Part shown: positions 1 through 13,400 of the stretch, in pieces
Position numbering within the stretch: the first letter of the stretch is position 1
How the letters are laid out: every line of letters starts with the position of its first letter
From: Anaeramoeba flamelloides
Lineage: Eukaryota > Metamonada > Anaeramoebidae
Reading direction: 5' to 3'
Length of the DNA: 64,000 nt
Assembly (NCBI GenBank): GCA_027625915.1
Contig: JANTQA010000047.1
Coordinates: forward strand, 7,936,001-8,000,000
Notes under the pieces: model-generated
Told to the model about the DNA's origin: nothing
What the model saw: only the letters and a program-made list of their open reading frames with translations
The model's database searches: none
Program-made: the position numbers and the translations under genes

Positions 1-376
1 ATCTCAAGTAAATGTTTATTGCATTTTTGTCAATCAAACTTACCCTTAAAAAAATGGATAAAAGAAAATAAAAATCTTGTTAACATAATTAGAAACTTGT
101 GTGTTCCCCTTTCTAATTGAAACACCTCTTTTTATTAAAATATCTGACAAAATCAATGAAAGGTGAAATTTTTAAAAGGGCGGGTGTTAAATTTTTTCAG
201 GTTCAAATTATCTTTAAAAAAAGTAAAAGGAAATGTTAATGATATAAAAGAAGAGTTACTGGATCAAAAAACATCACCCTAAGGAAGTATTTCCCCAATA
301 AATAAAGGAGAAATAAAAAAATCGAAAACGAAAATTTTCATTTCTTTTCTTTTTTCCGTTTGTTATTGTTCATAAA
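1..376. other. 5' flank of the armadillo gene
   Basis: AT-rich non-coding sequence with no gene or repeat that I can recognise. The last 40 bases are pyrimidine-rich and lead into an A-rich start context, consistent with a short 5' UTR for the gene starting at 377. No promoter element could be identified. Confidence 0.4.
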
Positions 377-3300
377 ATGAATATTCCACCAAAAAAACTT
401 TTGCTTGGCTCACTTTTAGTTGGTTCTGTTGGGGCAGTTTGCTATGATGTAGCTTATCATCTTTTTCATTCAGAAGATCAAATCTCTCAATATCAAAAAC
501 AATACCTAAACGAAAAAGATGATGAAAAAAAAATCAAAATCCTTTCACAACTGAACCAATCCTTAAACAACCACGATCTTGCCCAGAGCAAAGTACCTTT
601 CACTTCAAAAAAACTGATTCCCTCTCTCTTAGAAACTCTCGAAAAAGAGACAATTGATCCCCAAACGCAAACAGTTTTAATTGAAATTATGAAAAAAATT
701 TCTTGTGAAAGTAAACTCTTATTACCCTCAGTTTCTCTCTTATTTTTTTTTAAACCTAAAACACAAACCCAATCTTTCTTAAAAAATCCAAAAAATCAAA
801 AAACACAAAAAACAAAAAACAAAAAAAATTTACTCATTTGCTTTATCATACTTAGAACGGTTTTGTAAAAACTTTTTCAGATTAAACGGATTTAAAATCA
901 TTTTCAAATATCTCAAAAGTCACTTCAGTGATTGTGTAGTTCTTCTTACAAATGTAATCAAATTCGAAAAAAAACGAGCAACAAAGGTCTTGTTCAATGA
1001 AGGCTATTATCCCATTTTAATTAAAAACTTGAGAAATACAAAGAATACCAAACAGTATTCAATAATTTTGGAAAGCTTAACGTGGTCGTGTGAATACAGT
1101 AGCGACGTTGTAACATTTCTATATGAAGAAGGGATTATTGAATTGTTAATTGAATTGTTTCAAAAATACTATGACGGGCATGCGTCTCAAAACCATTCTA
1201 AAGAAATGTCTCTAATTTGCTCCTTATTTAAAGACATTTGCGAAAGCCACAAAGAGGCACGCCAAACCTTTGCCGAAAATGAAGAAATCATTCCCAATTT
1301 GTTACACCTGATTGAAAGTGAAAGTGAAATCGAGGAGCTCAAGGATGAAGAGCCCGAATCCTATTACACCCTCCGTAGCGACATTTTGTTATTTTTGTCT
1401 GGCTTGCTGGAATCCGAGGAATGTAGCAAGATCATCTTTCAAAAGGAGAACCCTTTAGCTTTTGCCTTTGATCAGTGCCTTGGGTCTCAAGAAGACCTGA
1501 ACTTAATTTATGCAGCTTTAACGTTTATTTCAACGTGTACACAATTAAGCCTGTATAAGGACGAAATCGTTGCAACAAAGGAGCACACCAAACAAATCAT
1601 TGACCTTTTGGAAATCGGCAATTTAAAAATTCTTTCCTTAATTGTTAAAACTTTGAAATTCTTATCGGTTTCTGTAACTTTAAACAACCCCGTGCCTGTG
1701 GGACCAATGATCGAGCTTGAAATAATTAAAAAAATTCTGCCTCTGTTGAAAATTGCACACACAGACAAAGAATCTTGCGATATTGTTTCCAATTCAATCG
1801 TGGTTATTGGGAACTGTTGTTTGCCATCTGAAGAGGCAAGAAAGCAAGTGAGAGAACTTAATGTTGTTCAAAAAATGGTTGGTTTGCTGGACGCAAAAGA
1901 CGATAAAATTAGAATCAACTCTGCATTTTCTGTAATTATCTTTTTCATTTTTCTTTTTTTTTTATTGATTTTTTTTTGGAATATTTTTTTTGTTATTTTG
2001 TAAAAAAACCATAGAAACAAGTCCTTAAAAATACATTTTAGAACACAGCTCTTCCATTAATTTTTCGTTTCACTGAGTAATTAGGAAATATTTACAAGGA
2101 ACCCAGCAAAATTTTTGAATTTTCCCATAAAAAAAATACAACTCTTTGTGAGAGCTCTGTAGTTCAGTGAAGGGATTTTTACAAAATAACAAAAAAAAAC
2201 ATAATTTTTCGTAAAAAAATTTTATTTTCTCTTCAATACAAGATCATTCTCACTATAATCAACATAAATTGTTGGTATTTGTGCTTTATATTTCAAATTC
2301 ATTAGGATGCCCACCTGGAATAAAAGATTTTTACTTTTATAGCCAATTCCACTTTTAAGACACAAACTTTCAACGAAATTTAAGGCTCACAGAAAAATCA
2401 CAAATTAAAGCACATTTTTTGAAATTTTTTTTTTACATATTATTTTACTAAGATGTGAATTTTGTGCTTTAATTTGTGATTTTTTTTGTGCCTTAAATTT
2501 GGTTCAAAGTTTGTGTCTTAAAAGTGGAACTGACTGTATTCAAATTTTATAAATCTTCGAACCACTTACCAACGAAATTTAAATTGGGATATTATTTGAA
2601 CAACTTCTTTTATTTACAAAAGCTATTTGTTTAAAATACGAGAGCTCTTAATAGTACTGATTTTTGAAAATTAAATTTGGCACCTTTTTTTTTTTTTTTA
2701 AGTTCATTTATCAACGATGAACATCATTATTACTATCAAGAGATATTGGGGTGCTTCAAATGAATTGCATGCACAACAAAACTCAATGTAATTCATAAAT
2801 AAAACGAGATGAAAAATAATTAACAAATTATAGTAGATATATCAAAAAATTAGATTCTTAAATGTAAAGACCTTGTTGATTGTATACATTATTAATGGAC
2901 TATTCGATTTTTCTAATTACTTTCTTATCATTTATTAAATACCCTTTCAAAATTTAAAAGAAAGTCTATAAAGACTTTTCAAATATATTTTTTTAACAAA
3001 TTATTCTTCCGATCTTTTCCTTTTTAATTGCATATGGAGCAGGCTTGGGAATAAATCATATTATAATCAGTTGTGAATAAACTATAAAGTTATCTTATAT
3101 ATTGTTGTTTTTATTGGATTTAATTATAAATTGAGAAACATAAAATATCAATGTTTTTTAGTTTTAATTTTATGCAAATTGGTTTTTTTATTTTTGGATT
3201 TTTTTTCAACTATGATTAGTTCCCAAGAAGAATGAACATTTTTATTTGTGCTTAGTGAATTAAGGAAAGTTTGTAGAACAAACATAATCTTCCGAGAATA

Positions 3301-4958
3301 ATTGATGATTTTAAATTTCAATTATGTAGCTAACTTTTCAAAATGGGGGATTTTTCTATAATAATAATCTCTGGGATAAAATTACGATAAATCGAAAATT
3401 GTCATAATTTCGAAACATCACAATTAAAAAGTAACCCCAATAAATGTTTCTTGATAATGTCTGTGATCTTTATTTTGTTTTTCTATAAAGAATAGAAATA
3501 ATCAGATATAAATTTGCAGTTTCTGTGATAACCTTAACATTTTTTATTATTTTTTTTCTGTTGTAGACAAAAAATTACTTTTTTCTCACTACCCCATTTT
3601 ACTCTGAATTTAATTCAAAATATTCTGAATACCGATTTAATTTATGTAATGATTTTACTCCAAAAAGCCAAAAAAAAAAAAAATGTGATTTTTTAAAGGA
3701 TCAAAAATTGATTGAATAACAAAAACAATAATAATAAACATAAATGAAAAATCGAACTCTTATTCCTCTAATAAGCCCGCTGGTGAATCATAATAATGAC
3801 AAAAAGTAAAAATTTAATTAATCTAAACTAAAATTCAAAATTTTCCACACAGCTAAAATGTTCCAAAGAATCACAATAATACAATTTCATTCAAATTGCA
3901 TATAATTTTGATTTTTGAAAAATATGGAAAATCATTTTTTCATCTTTTAGTTTTTCTTTTCATTTCATTGTTTGAATTACGTAATTTGTTTTGTTGGATC
4001 AAAATTTTTTTGAACAATTGATATTATGATTAAATTTGAGTTCTTTAAAATAGAAGAACTCAAATAAAATTAGTTGATAGTATCTAAAGATTTGATCGAT
4101 CAATGTTCCTAATAGAATTTCAACAAATTTACCAATGTATTTTTTTGTTTTGCTCTCTCCAAAATTTTTAACACACCGATAATTTATTAGTATTGATAAT
4201 TATTTATTTTTTGTTTTGTGAGTATTGTAATTTATAAACAAGTGTTAACATTTCAATTAGCGAATGGTTGTAATTTGGTATTTCTTCGAGAAACGATTAA
4301 ATAAGTTTTTTTTTTTATCACGAATCGAATTTTGGTCTGTTAAAAATTTTGAAATGGGTTTTATTTAAATTGAATACTAGAAAAGAACAAAAAATTATTT
4401 TGAATAACTCAAACCTGAAGATTGAAATAGTTATTACTTGAAATACCATCAAAATCAGTATATTAAAATAAAAAATTAAAACTTTTTTTTATTTCGTTTA
4501 TTTTAATTTGTTTAAATTTCTATAAATAAATTTTAAAAATATAATAGTTAGCAAATATGATTATGGATCCACTTAATCAACCCATTTTTATAAAGAATGA
4601 AGGACTTGAAAAAACTTTCAATTTATTTAACTCAGAAGCAAATCTTGCTTTATTTGGCGTTGTTATTTTAATTCGAAACCTTGCTGCGTTTGGAATGGAA
4701 GAAAATGGAAAGATTAGCAAACAATGGACCGAAAACGTCGATAAATTAATTGAAATTGGTATTATTCAAAAATTATTTAGTTTAATGGGATCTGAAAGAT
4801 ATTCTTCACTTTATAATATTATTTTTGAATGCTTTATGCATTTGAATAACCATCCAGTAATTAATCATATGATCAGACTCATTAACCAACAAGCCAATGT
4901 GCAAACCCAACAAACAGGACAATCAGGACAAAATCCTCTATTTTTTTCACAAAATTAA
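377..4958 (+). CDS. Membrane-anchored armadillo-repeat protein (3 exons)
   Basis: Proposed exons are 377-710, 856-1931 and 4548-4958, giving 606 residues. The N-terminus carries basic residues and then a hydrophobic helix (about residues 6-30), probably a membrane anchor or signal anchor. The rest is helical armadillo-type repeat sequence, including EEGIIELLIELFQ in exon 2. The exon 2/3 junction is phase 0 (donor GTAATT at 1932, acceptor ending at 4547) and creates AFSLANMIMDP followed by NEGLEKTFNLF, a classical armadillo helix pair, which supports the 2.6-kb intron. The first intron (711-855, donor GTAAAC, acceptor CATACTTAG) is less certain; it was chosen because it keeps phase. The C-terminus ends in a short Gln/Asn-rich tail. 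I cannot assign an orthologue; membrane-anchored ARM proteins act as protein-binding scaffolds. The gene converges on PP2A-A downstream. Confidence 0.72.
2341..2537. mobile_element. Foldback MITE in the armadillo gene intron
   Basis: The two ends form a long imperfect inverted repeat (arms about 2341-2410 and 2466-2537) around a short AT loop. Both arms contain TTCCACTTTTAAGACACAAA or its complement, and the element is bordered by TA on each side (TAGCC... and ...GACTGTA). There is no coding sequence. The structure fits a mariner-type MITE; the family name is inference. Confidence 0.7.
3831..4361 (+). mobile_element. MITE family B, copy 1 (about 531 bp, TA-flanked)
   Basis: This non-coding element lies in intron 2 of the armadillo gene. 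Left end AAATTCAAAATTTTCCACAC and right end CTGTTAAAAATTTTGAAATG are imperfect inverted repeats next to TA dinucleotides. A second, oppositely oriented copy lies at 59867-60404. The internal stretch with TTTGATCGATCAA and AAATTTCAACAAATTTACCA (about 4090-4136) is shared with family A. Confidence 0.75.
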
Positions 4959-7462
4959 TTAATAGATATATTAATCTTATATATTATTATTTAATATAAT
5001 TTCTATTCGTAATAGTTACAATATATTTAGATTTATAAATTAATTAATATTCATATTTAAATTTATAAATTTCTTTCTTTTTTATTTTTTTTCCATTAAT
5101 AATTTTAGTTTATTAGAGCTATGATTTACATACAAATAATCATCTAGTTTAACCCTTATCATCAATTTAATTTTCTTTTTTTTTTTTTTTTTTTTTTTAA
5201 TTTATACTCTTTTAACGATAAGTTAAGGGAGGATGTTTGGAATGAATTCTTCAGATAAATTTCACATAATACTCTTTCATTTTGGTTCAGATGTTTTCGT
5301 TTTTTTATCCAAAGATTCAAATAATAAATTTTTGGAAAAAATGTAGTTTTTTTCATTTGAATTTTTTGTTTTTTATTGTAAATACGTCCTAACCACGGAT
5401 CAGTAATGAAGAGTAGTATTAGTTTATAAGAAACTTATTTAATTGTATTAAGTCAGTAGTACCAAAGTATGATTACTTAACTAAATGAAAAATTAATTGA
5501 ATAAATATCTTTTTCATTTTATTTTTAAGTTATTGCTAAGTGAATTTTTAGAGTAGAAGAAAAAAAGAAAAGAGAAAAATACCAGGAATTGTACTTTTTT
5601 TGAAAAAAAAAAATATTTTAATCTTTGTGAAAAGATTGTATTCACCAAAAAGATTTAAATAATCAATATTTATTATTTGTGTTGATAATTCATTTGGAAA
5701 GTAAATCTCATTCAATAAATTTTGACACATCCAAAATCAAAAATAGGAAAACAAAAACTCAATTTATTATATTTTTCCAAACCTAATATAAAAACACATT
5801 TAAATAACCGAGTATTAATGTTTTTATTCTTAATCATTTTTAATCCAAATAAAAGAAAAAAATATAAAACAAAAAAAAAAACCAGTGAGTCCAAAATAAT
5901 GAAACGAGCCGAACAAAAAATCTATTGGTTAATTTGTTGAAATGCTCACCAAATATTGTTGATCGATCAAATGATAAGATACCATCAACTAATTGTATGT
6001 TATTTTTCAATTTAACAAACTCAACATTAACCTTCTATCAACCAATCTAAAAAAATTCCCAGATCTAACCAAACAGATTACCATACTGGAAAAAAGGAAA
6101 TGAAAACAAAACAAAAAAGACAAAAAATGAATATCATATTTTTTTAAAATTTTAAATTATTTCCAAATTGGATGTAAAGTGTAGTAGTTCTATTCTTTCA
6201 ACCGTTTAAACGGTGTCCAAATTTTTGTGTATAGTTTATTTCTAAATTATTTCAAAAAAATATTTATGTTGAACAATAAAGAAATCGTATTGTCTTTGAA
6301 CAAAATAATCAAAAAGACATTCTAAGATAAAATTCACTTAGTTTTGGAATACCTAGTTTTTAAAAAAATCAACTTAATTTCAAAAAAATACAATAATTCT
6401 TTAAAACTTGAAAAAATATAATTTTTTTGATTCAAAGAACAGTTCAAATCAATTTTTTCTTTTTATTGGAAAATAGAATAAGAAAAAAAAAACAAACAAT
6501 TAAATTAAAAAGTCTCCCCAAATACTATTTTAAAAACCTGGAAAATTCAACTATTAACTTAACGTAATAATCCTTAATTTGATTATGTTATAATTTTTAA
6601 TTAATAACTAAATCTTAATTCTTCCAGTAGCCAGCAATAACCTAAATATTAAAATATATCAATATACTTATTTATTATTTAACAATTTTTCAAATATTTT
6701 CAAACAAATACAACAAATCCAAACTAATGATTCCAATAAAAAACAATAAAAAAAATAGATATTATTAAATAACTATTTTAATATTAACAGTTAGTTGTTT
6801 TATCTCTTAATATCAGAAAAAGAATATTGCCTAATGGTTTAAATTTCAAGAATTTTAATAAATAGATGTAAACCAAAAGAAATCTTCAATTTTTTAATAT
6901 CTTCAAGGATTAAAAGGTTGATTTATTTTTATTATATTTTTAAAATAGAATTAATGATTTAATGTTATTTGATCATACAAAATCTCATGAAATTACTAAA
7001 AGTGAGATTACTTCAAAATAAAAATCTTTTACAAATTTTTCTTTTTTAAATCCAAAAATCCAAACAAAATGGATCAGATCTTTTTATTGAAAATTTAAAT
7101 TGGAAAAAATGAACTCTTTTAAAAATGATAACTCATTTCTCTAGAGTTGGTAAATTAACTTTACTTATCAAGTTTGATTCGATATTTGTGTTAATAATTT
7201 CTCAATTACCTTTTGGAAAAAAAAAAGAAATAAGAGTTACTATTCACTTAATTGAATAATGTTTATCGATTACAAACTGCAAGAGATATTAATTTTGAAT
7301 CAAAAAAATCTTATTTAAAAAAAAAAAACTCAATAATTTCAAAAGAATGACAATAGGATGTATATTAAAAAAGTTTTATTTTTATATTTTTCTCTTTAAA
7401 AATAAATTAAAAAAAGAATACAAAACATTGACAAGAAAAAAAATCAAGAATAAAATATTTAA
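4959..7462. other. Convergent intergenic region, ARM gene / PP2A-A
   Basis: AT-rich spacer between two convergent 3' ends. It contains one identifiable element (family A MITE, 5704-6236), a T18 run near 5179-5198 and otherwise simple AT sequence. I see no further gene. Confidence 0.6.
5704..6236 (-). mobile_element. MITE family A, copy 1 (533 bp, reverse orientation)
   Basis: This is the reverse-oriented relative of the copies at 40301, 49733 and 56809. The right end reads GTGTCCAAATTTTTG and the left end a decayed TTCAATAAATTTTGACACAT, forming the family's terminal inverted repeats, flanked by TA. The internal core with TTGATCGATCAAATGATAAG is present at about 5959-5979. The short open frames inside it have no support as genes. 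Confidence 0.8.
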
Positions 7463-10400
7463 TCAAAATTTTGATTCTATTTTATTATATAATTGCTTAG
7501 CAAAAAAAATGACGTCTGAATCATTATCTTCTACTAAAAGTAATAATTTTTCTTTAGTTTCTAAAAAAACTTCCTTATCCATATATTCAAGCAATTTTTC
7601 AAGGTTTGTTACTAAAAAAAGACGAATATTTGGAATTGGATCAGAGGCCATTCTAAACAATTCCGGCCATATTGTTTGCTTGGAATGTTCACAGCCATAT
7701 TCGGGTATTAAAAGGCCAAAACAGGATATTGCTGTTTGACGGAATAAATAGTTTTCATTTTTTGAAAGCTCAACAAGGCTTGGGAAAATAAATTTTATTG
7801 ACCATTCAAATCCGAATATGCGAGTAAAATCTTGTATATTTTTGCATGCTGCTTCTCTTATTGTGAAGACATAATCAAGTAATAAATTAAGGGAAAATTC
7901 AAGAAAGTTTTCATTAAAATATCCAATATCAAGTTGTGGGGCCAATGTTGGAATATAAGAGATTATTGATAAACGAATCCTCCAATTATTGTCCTTAACT
8001 AACCCTATAATTGAAGGGATTAATAAAGAAATAATTAATTCAATTCCAAGTACCTCAGTCACATAATTTAAATTGCTGATTATGGAAAGTTTAATTTTTG
8101 CACTTTCTTCTCTTAAAAGTGACAGATATAATGGAACAACATTTTCAGATGTGATTTCCTTCCCAACTATCGGTGGAAGCTTTGTAATGGAATCAGCCAG
8201 CGCAACTCTAACATATTCGGAATTATCATGGATTAATTCTTTTAATGTAGGAACTAAAATTGTTTTAAAAAAATTTAAATTTTGTTTTAATAAAGCACAA
8301 AAATCAGATATTTTGCCACATATTATTGTACGCACTTCAGGTTCAGTGTCTCTTAACAATTTTAAAAATAATGGTAATATTTTGGTTTCAATAACTTTTG
8401 GTTTGATTGGTTTTGAAAACTAATTTTTATTTTTATTTATTTTTTATTTTTATTTATTTTTTATTTTTATTTATTTTTTATTTTTATTTGTTTTTTATTT
8501 GAATTTGAACAAGAAAAAGATCATTATTAGTAAAAAGTGCAATGAATACAAATATTTGTTAAAATACAATAGAACTTCCATTGTATGTTTCAGAATTATT
8601 TTAATAAAAAAAAAATTCATTTGGTTCATTTGCAATAATTTATAATATTCGTTTAGCGTTTTACAATATAAAATTTAAATGAAAATTTATTTTAATTTTT
8701 TTTTTTTTTGAAAAAATACTCAAAAGCTCTTTAATCTGATTAATCAACATTATGAAATTTATTGTTCTTGTCGAGAATTTTTCATCAAAGCTCTTATGCT
8801 TAGAAAACTTATGGTAATAAAGAAAAAATAATAATAAAAAACACAACATTTTCAAATTTTTGTGAATCACTCACACATTTTTTAGTTATTCTCATGAGTA
8901 CGAAATCATGTCGAAAATAATTATTTATTTTTATCTCGGGGGCCAATATCATATCTAATGAAATCTCTTTTTTTAAAACGATTCACAAAATTGGTAACAT
9001 TTCGGGCTGTGAATTCACAAGATAACTAAATTGTAAAAATACTGTGAACAATTGTTTTCGATCACTGATTCTGCTTTTGGGGTGTATTTCAAGCAAACTA
9101 AAATTTTATTTTTCACTTTTGTTTTCACTGATTTTAATCACGCTCTTCACGATCAGTAACATTTTCGGCAACAAACATTCACAAAGATTAAAAAATCCGG
9201 ATCAAGGGTTGGAAGTAGGCAATTTTTGTTTGATAATAAGCATGTAACAAATCATTTTTTAGATTTTTTATTTTTGTGAGTTCAAATTTCAAAATGTTAC
9301 CGTTTTTGTGAAAATTAATTTTTGTGTGAAAAAATGATTTGAAAATGCTGTGTATTGAAAATAAAAAATACTTAATACAGTAAAAAAATATATAAATTCT
9401 GGGTACCTAGTGCCCCACTCTTGGAGGTAGTGTCTAGGTTTTTTTTTTATCCAAAAGAATTGGTAAAATCAAAGATTTTACTCTGTTCTTTCAATTAAAA
9501 AAAAACTAACGACAATAGAATACCAATTATTAATCACATATTGTGGAATTTTGATTTATTATTGATAATCTTTATCTTGAGTTTTTACCCCTTTGTGAAT
9601 TTCCGGGGAAGTGTCGTCAAGCGTCGTCGAGTACTGTAGAGAACCTCAAGTACAGTGAAGTACCGTAGAGTATCCGCCAAGTACCTATCTTTTCCAGAAT
9701 TCACAAGAATAGAGTAAAATCCTTGATTTTACTAAATTCTTTTAAATCCTGGAAAACCTAACGACAGTGGATAAATTTAAAATTTGGTCATGTAAATGAT
9801 ATTATAATTTTTTATATTTATATTTTAATTATTTCTTTTTTTTTTTTTTTTTGATAAATTTTTCTTTAATTACTCCTTTCTCTTAATAAATAAATTCTAA
9901 TTTTTTTCTTTCAAAGTTTTTTTATATTTGAGATTTCTTGGTTAATATTGAACAAACTTTAATAATTGAGCATTTATTGATTGTTTTATTCATTCAATAT
10001 CTGTTTTGAAAAAATATATAATAAAAAGAAAAAAAAATACATTTGTTTTTAAAAATCAAAATGTAATTTTTTATTTTTTATTTTTATTTATTTATTATTT
10101 GTTTAATTTGAAGAACTTTTTTATTATTATTAAAAAAGAATTAATTGAAAATATTTTTGTGGATGAAATTAATGATATTAATTTTATTTTTATTTTTATT
10201 TAATTTTATGCAAATTATTTCCAAAATTTCAAAATTTATTGGTTGATTTTAAAATGATAGAATCCAAAATGAATTGCAAAAAGTCAACAAGTTTTGTATA
10301 ATTGCAAATTTAAATGTGATGATTAATTGAAATTTTTGTTATTCGGTATTAAAAAAAACCATCACTTGCCAACAATGTTTGTTTTTCAAAGAACACAATT

Positions 10401-13400
10401 ACAAGCATGGCATTATTTTTAAAATAATTAACATTTTTTAACATTTTCGAGTTTCTAATAGCATTTTAAAAAAATTTATTGGTATTTCCAAAATCTTATT
10501 TTTTTAATTAGAACTCTAAATAATTTGTTCGCAACTTTTTTTTTGATTCGCCCTTTATTTATCTATGAAAAAAAAAAAAGTTTTTTTTTTTAAAGATTTT
10601 TTTTTTTATTGAGAGAGATCTATTTTTTTTTTAATTCTTTTAAATCAGTTGCAAACATAAACCAACAATATTTTAATTTAATCAAGAATGTTTGTTTAAA
10701 AATATATTTCACAGATTGTATTTTTTTTTCATTATTTATAATAAATCAATTAGTGATTTTTAAAAGATTCAAGTGCAGAATTAAAATAAAGATTTTTCAA
10801 CAATAATTATCATTTGTTTTATTTTTTTTTTAACAATTCATCAATTAATGAATTGAATTTCAAGAAAATTTAAGCAATATTAAATAATTCAAACATCTTT
10901 TAAGAATTCCTTAAATATGAATTAAATAAATTAATTAAAAAGAAAAAAAAAAAAATCGCCTCATATGGTTGAGTGTGATTTAACCGTAGAAAATCTTGTT
11001 AACTTTTTGCTATTCATTTTGGATTCTATCATTTTAAAATCAACCAATAAATTTTGAAAAAATGATTTAATAATTAGGAAAAGGTTTTAAAATATTGATT
11101 AATTTAATAAGATATTTCTTCTATATTAACCTTTGAAACAATTCTATTTTAAAAGAATTGGGAGTTGATTCAGTTATTGTTATTATTGTTATTATTATTA
11201 TTATTATTATTTTTATTTTGAATTATTTATTTTTTTTTATCAGCAAGATCTATAAATAAAAATATTTTTAAATAAATTATTTCTTGAAAATTTTTTAATT
11301 TAAAACTATTCAAAAATTCTCATTTTCAGAAAATTGATTCCTTCTAAATACAAAAATTAAAAATCAAAAAATATTATGTACTTTAAAAACTAGTCTAATC
11401 AAATACAATACTTTTATATTTTTTAATTTTAAAATTTTGGCTGAATTTTTGTTACTAGAATAAAAAATACAAAGAATTTTTAAAAAAAAAATGAATTTAG
11501 AATTCAAGAATGTTTTAAAATTTTGATACTAATTTGGTCGTTTGTTCTGAAAATGAAAATATTGAAAGTAAATAATTTTGAGGAAAGAAAAATTTATTAA
11601 TTGTATTTGTTTTTTTTTTTTTGAATTACTCGTGACAAAAAAAAATAGTTTTTATTTTTTATACTTTTTACCTTTTCCAAATTTCCCTTCTTAAGTTGTT
11701 TAGGTTCCTTAGGATATTTTGATTCCTTTGGTTCTTCTTCTTCTTCTTTTTTTAGGTATTTGAGGAGGGGGTGGGGGTAAAATGAATAAAAAATCCTTAT
11801 AAGAATTGGTTGATTTGGTCATGGCTAACCTAACCAAACTTGTTCATGATAAGATCTTCAACAAATTGAACTGGACGTATGTCCAACAAATGCGATCTGA
11901 AACCAATCAAAGTGAACCGAATTGAACTTTCGGTACTATCTGTTAAGTTGTTACTTTTACTGGGTTTTTGCTGTTGAGTCGGTATCTTGTACTGGAATTT
12001 TGAGAAAACAAGATTTGTACTGGAACTTGTTAAAAACAAAATAAAATTTTTAAAAAAATAAATAAAAAATCAAAAAAAAAAAGCAAAACAACTGAATTGA
12101 AAATTTCGAAAACCAATTCTTATTCGTAAAACCGCAGCACTTTATACATTCAACCCATATATAAAGCTCTAAATTAAAACCAAATAAAGTAGCCTATTTG
12201 ATTTGATTTATAATTGTTCAAATATTTAGAATTCTTTATTAAAACAAATTATGGTGGTGATCCAAAACAAATTCGACAGAAAAGGAAACAACCACCAACC
12301 CATTCAACACTTGGGGTACAAAATAAACTTTTCAATGAAGTTTTTACCTTTTTTTAACTATTTTTATAGGTCTCTTTCATTTCTTGCTTTTCTTTCTCTT
12401 TTTCTTGTCTTTGTTTAGAAATATTTTTTTTTTTTCTTTTCATTTCATTTTTTTTTAGAAAGGATATCCACTGAGCTATAATCTTGCCTAAATTATATCT
12501 AGGATAAAAAACTCTAAATAAAAAATTTTAAAGTTTCAGGAAGCGCCGTGGGGTGCCGTCAAGTGCTGTAGAGTTCCTAAGTTTTCCATAATTTAAAAGA
12601 ATAGAGAAAAATCAAAGATTTAACTCAATTCTTTTGAATTCTGGAAAACCTAAAATGAAGTGCCAAGTTTTTTTTTAATTTTTGAAATAAAAAGAAAATT
12701 CAAGAAATTTTCTTTTTATTTCTTAAATTAAAAAAAACCGAACGAAAAGTGCCGTCAAGTGCAGTGGGGTGCCTAGCTTTTCCAAAATTCAAAAGAATAG
12801 TGAAAAATCTTTGATTTTACTCAATTCTTTTAAATTCTGGAAAAGATAACGGCGGTTTATTGAGGTTTTCTGTTTTATCTGTTAAATCTATAGATTTTCA
12901 TTCGGTTTTTTTGAGTTTTCTATTTTATCTGTGGAGTGTTCTAGTTTTTTTTGAGGTTTTCTATTTTATTTCGAAGTGTTCTGGTTTTTTTTGAGTTTTC
13001 TATTTATTTAGAAAATCAATAGATTTTCGTTAGTTTTTTTTTAATTTTTGTAATAAACCGAAAATTTATTAAAATTTTCTGTTTATTTCAAAAAGTAAAA
13101 AAAACCTAGAACACTTCGAAATAAAATAGAAAACCTCAAAAAAACCTAGAACACTTCAAAATAAAATAGAAAACCTCAAAAAAACCTAGAACACTTCACA
13201 AATAAACAGAAAACTCAAGAAAACCTAACGACGGTTTTTTTAACTTTTTGAAATAAACAGAAAATTTATTAAAATTTTCTGTTTATTTCAAAAATTAAAA
13301 AAAACCTAACGGCAAACAGGAGGTAATTTTGTTGAATCACCTTTCTTCAATAATAAAAAAAAAAAATAGTTTTTATTGAATTTTAATTTCTTTTTAAAAT

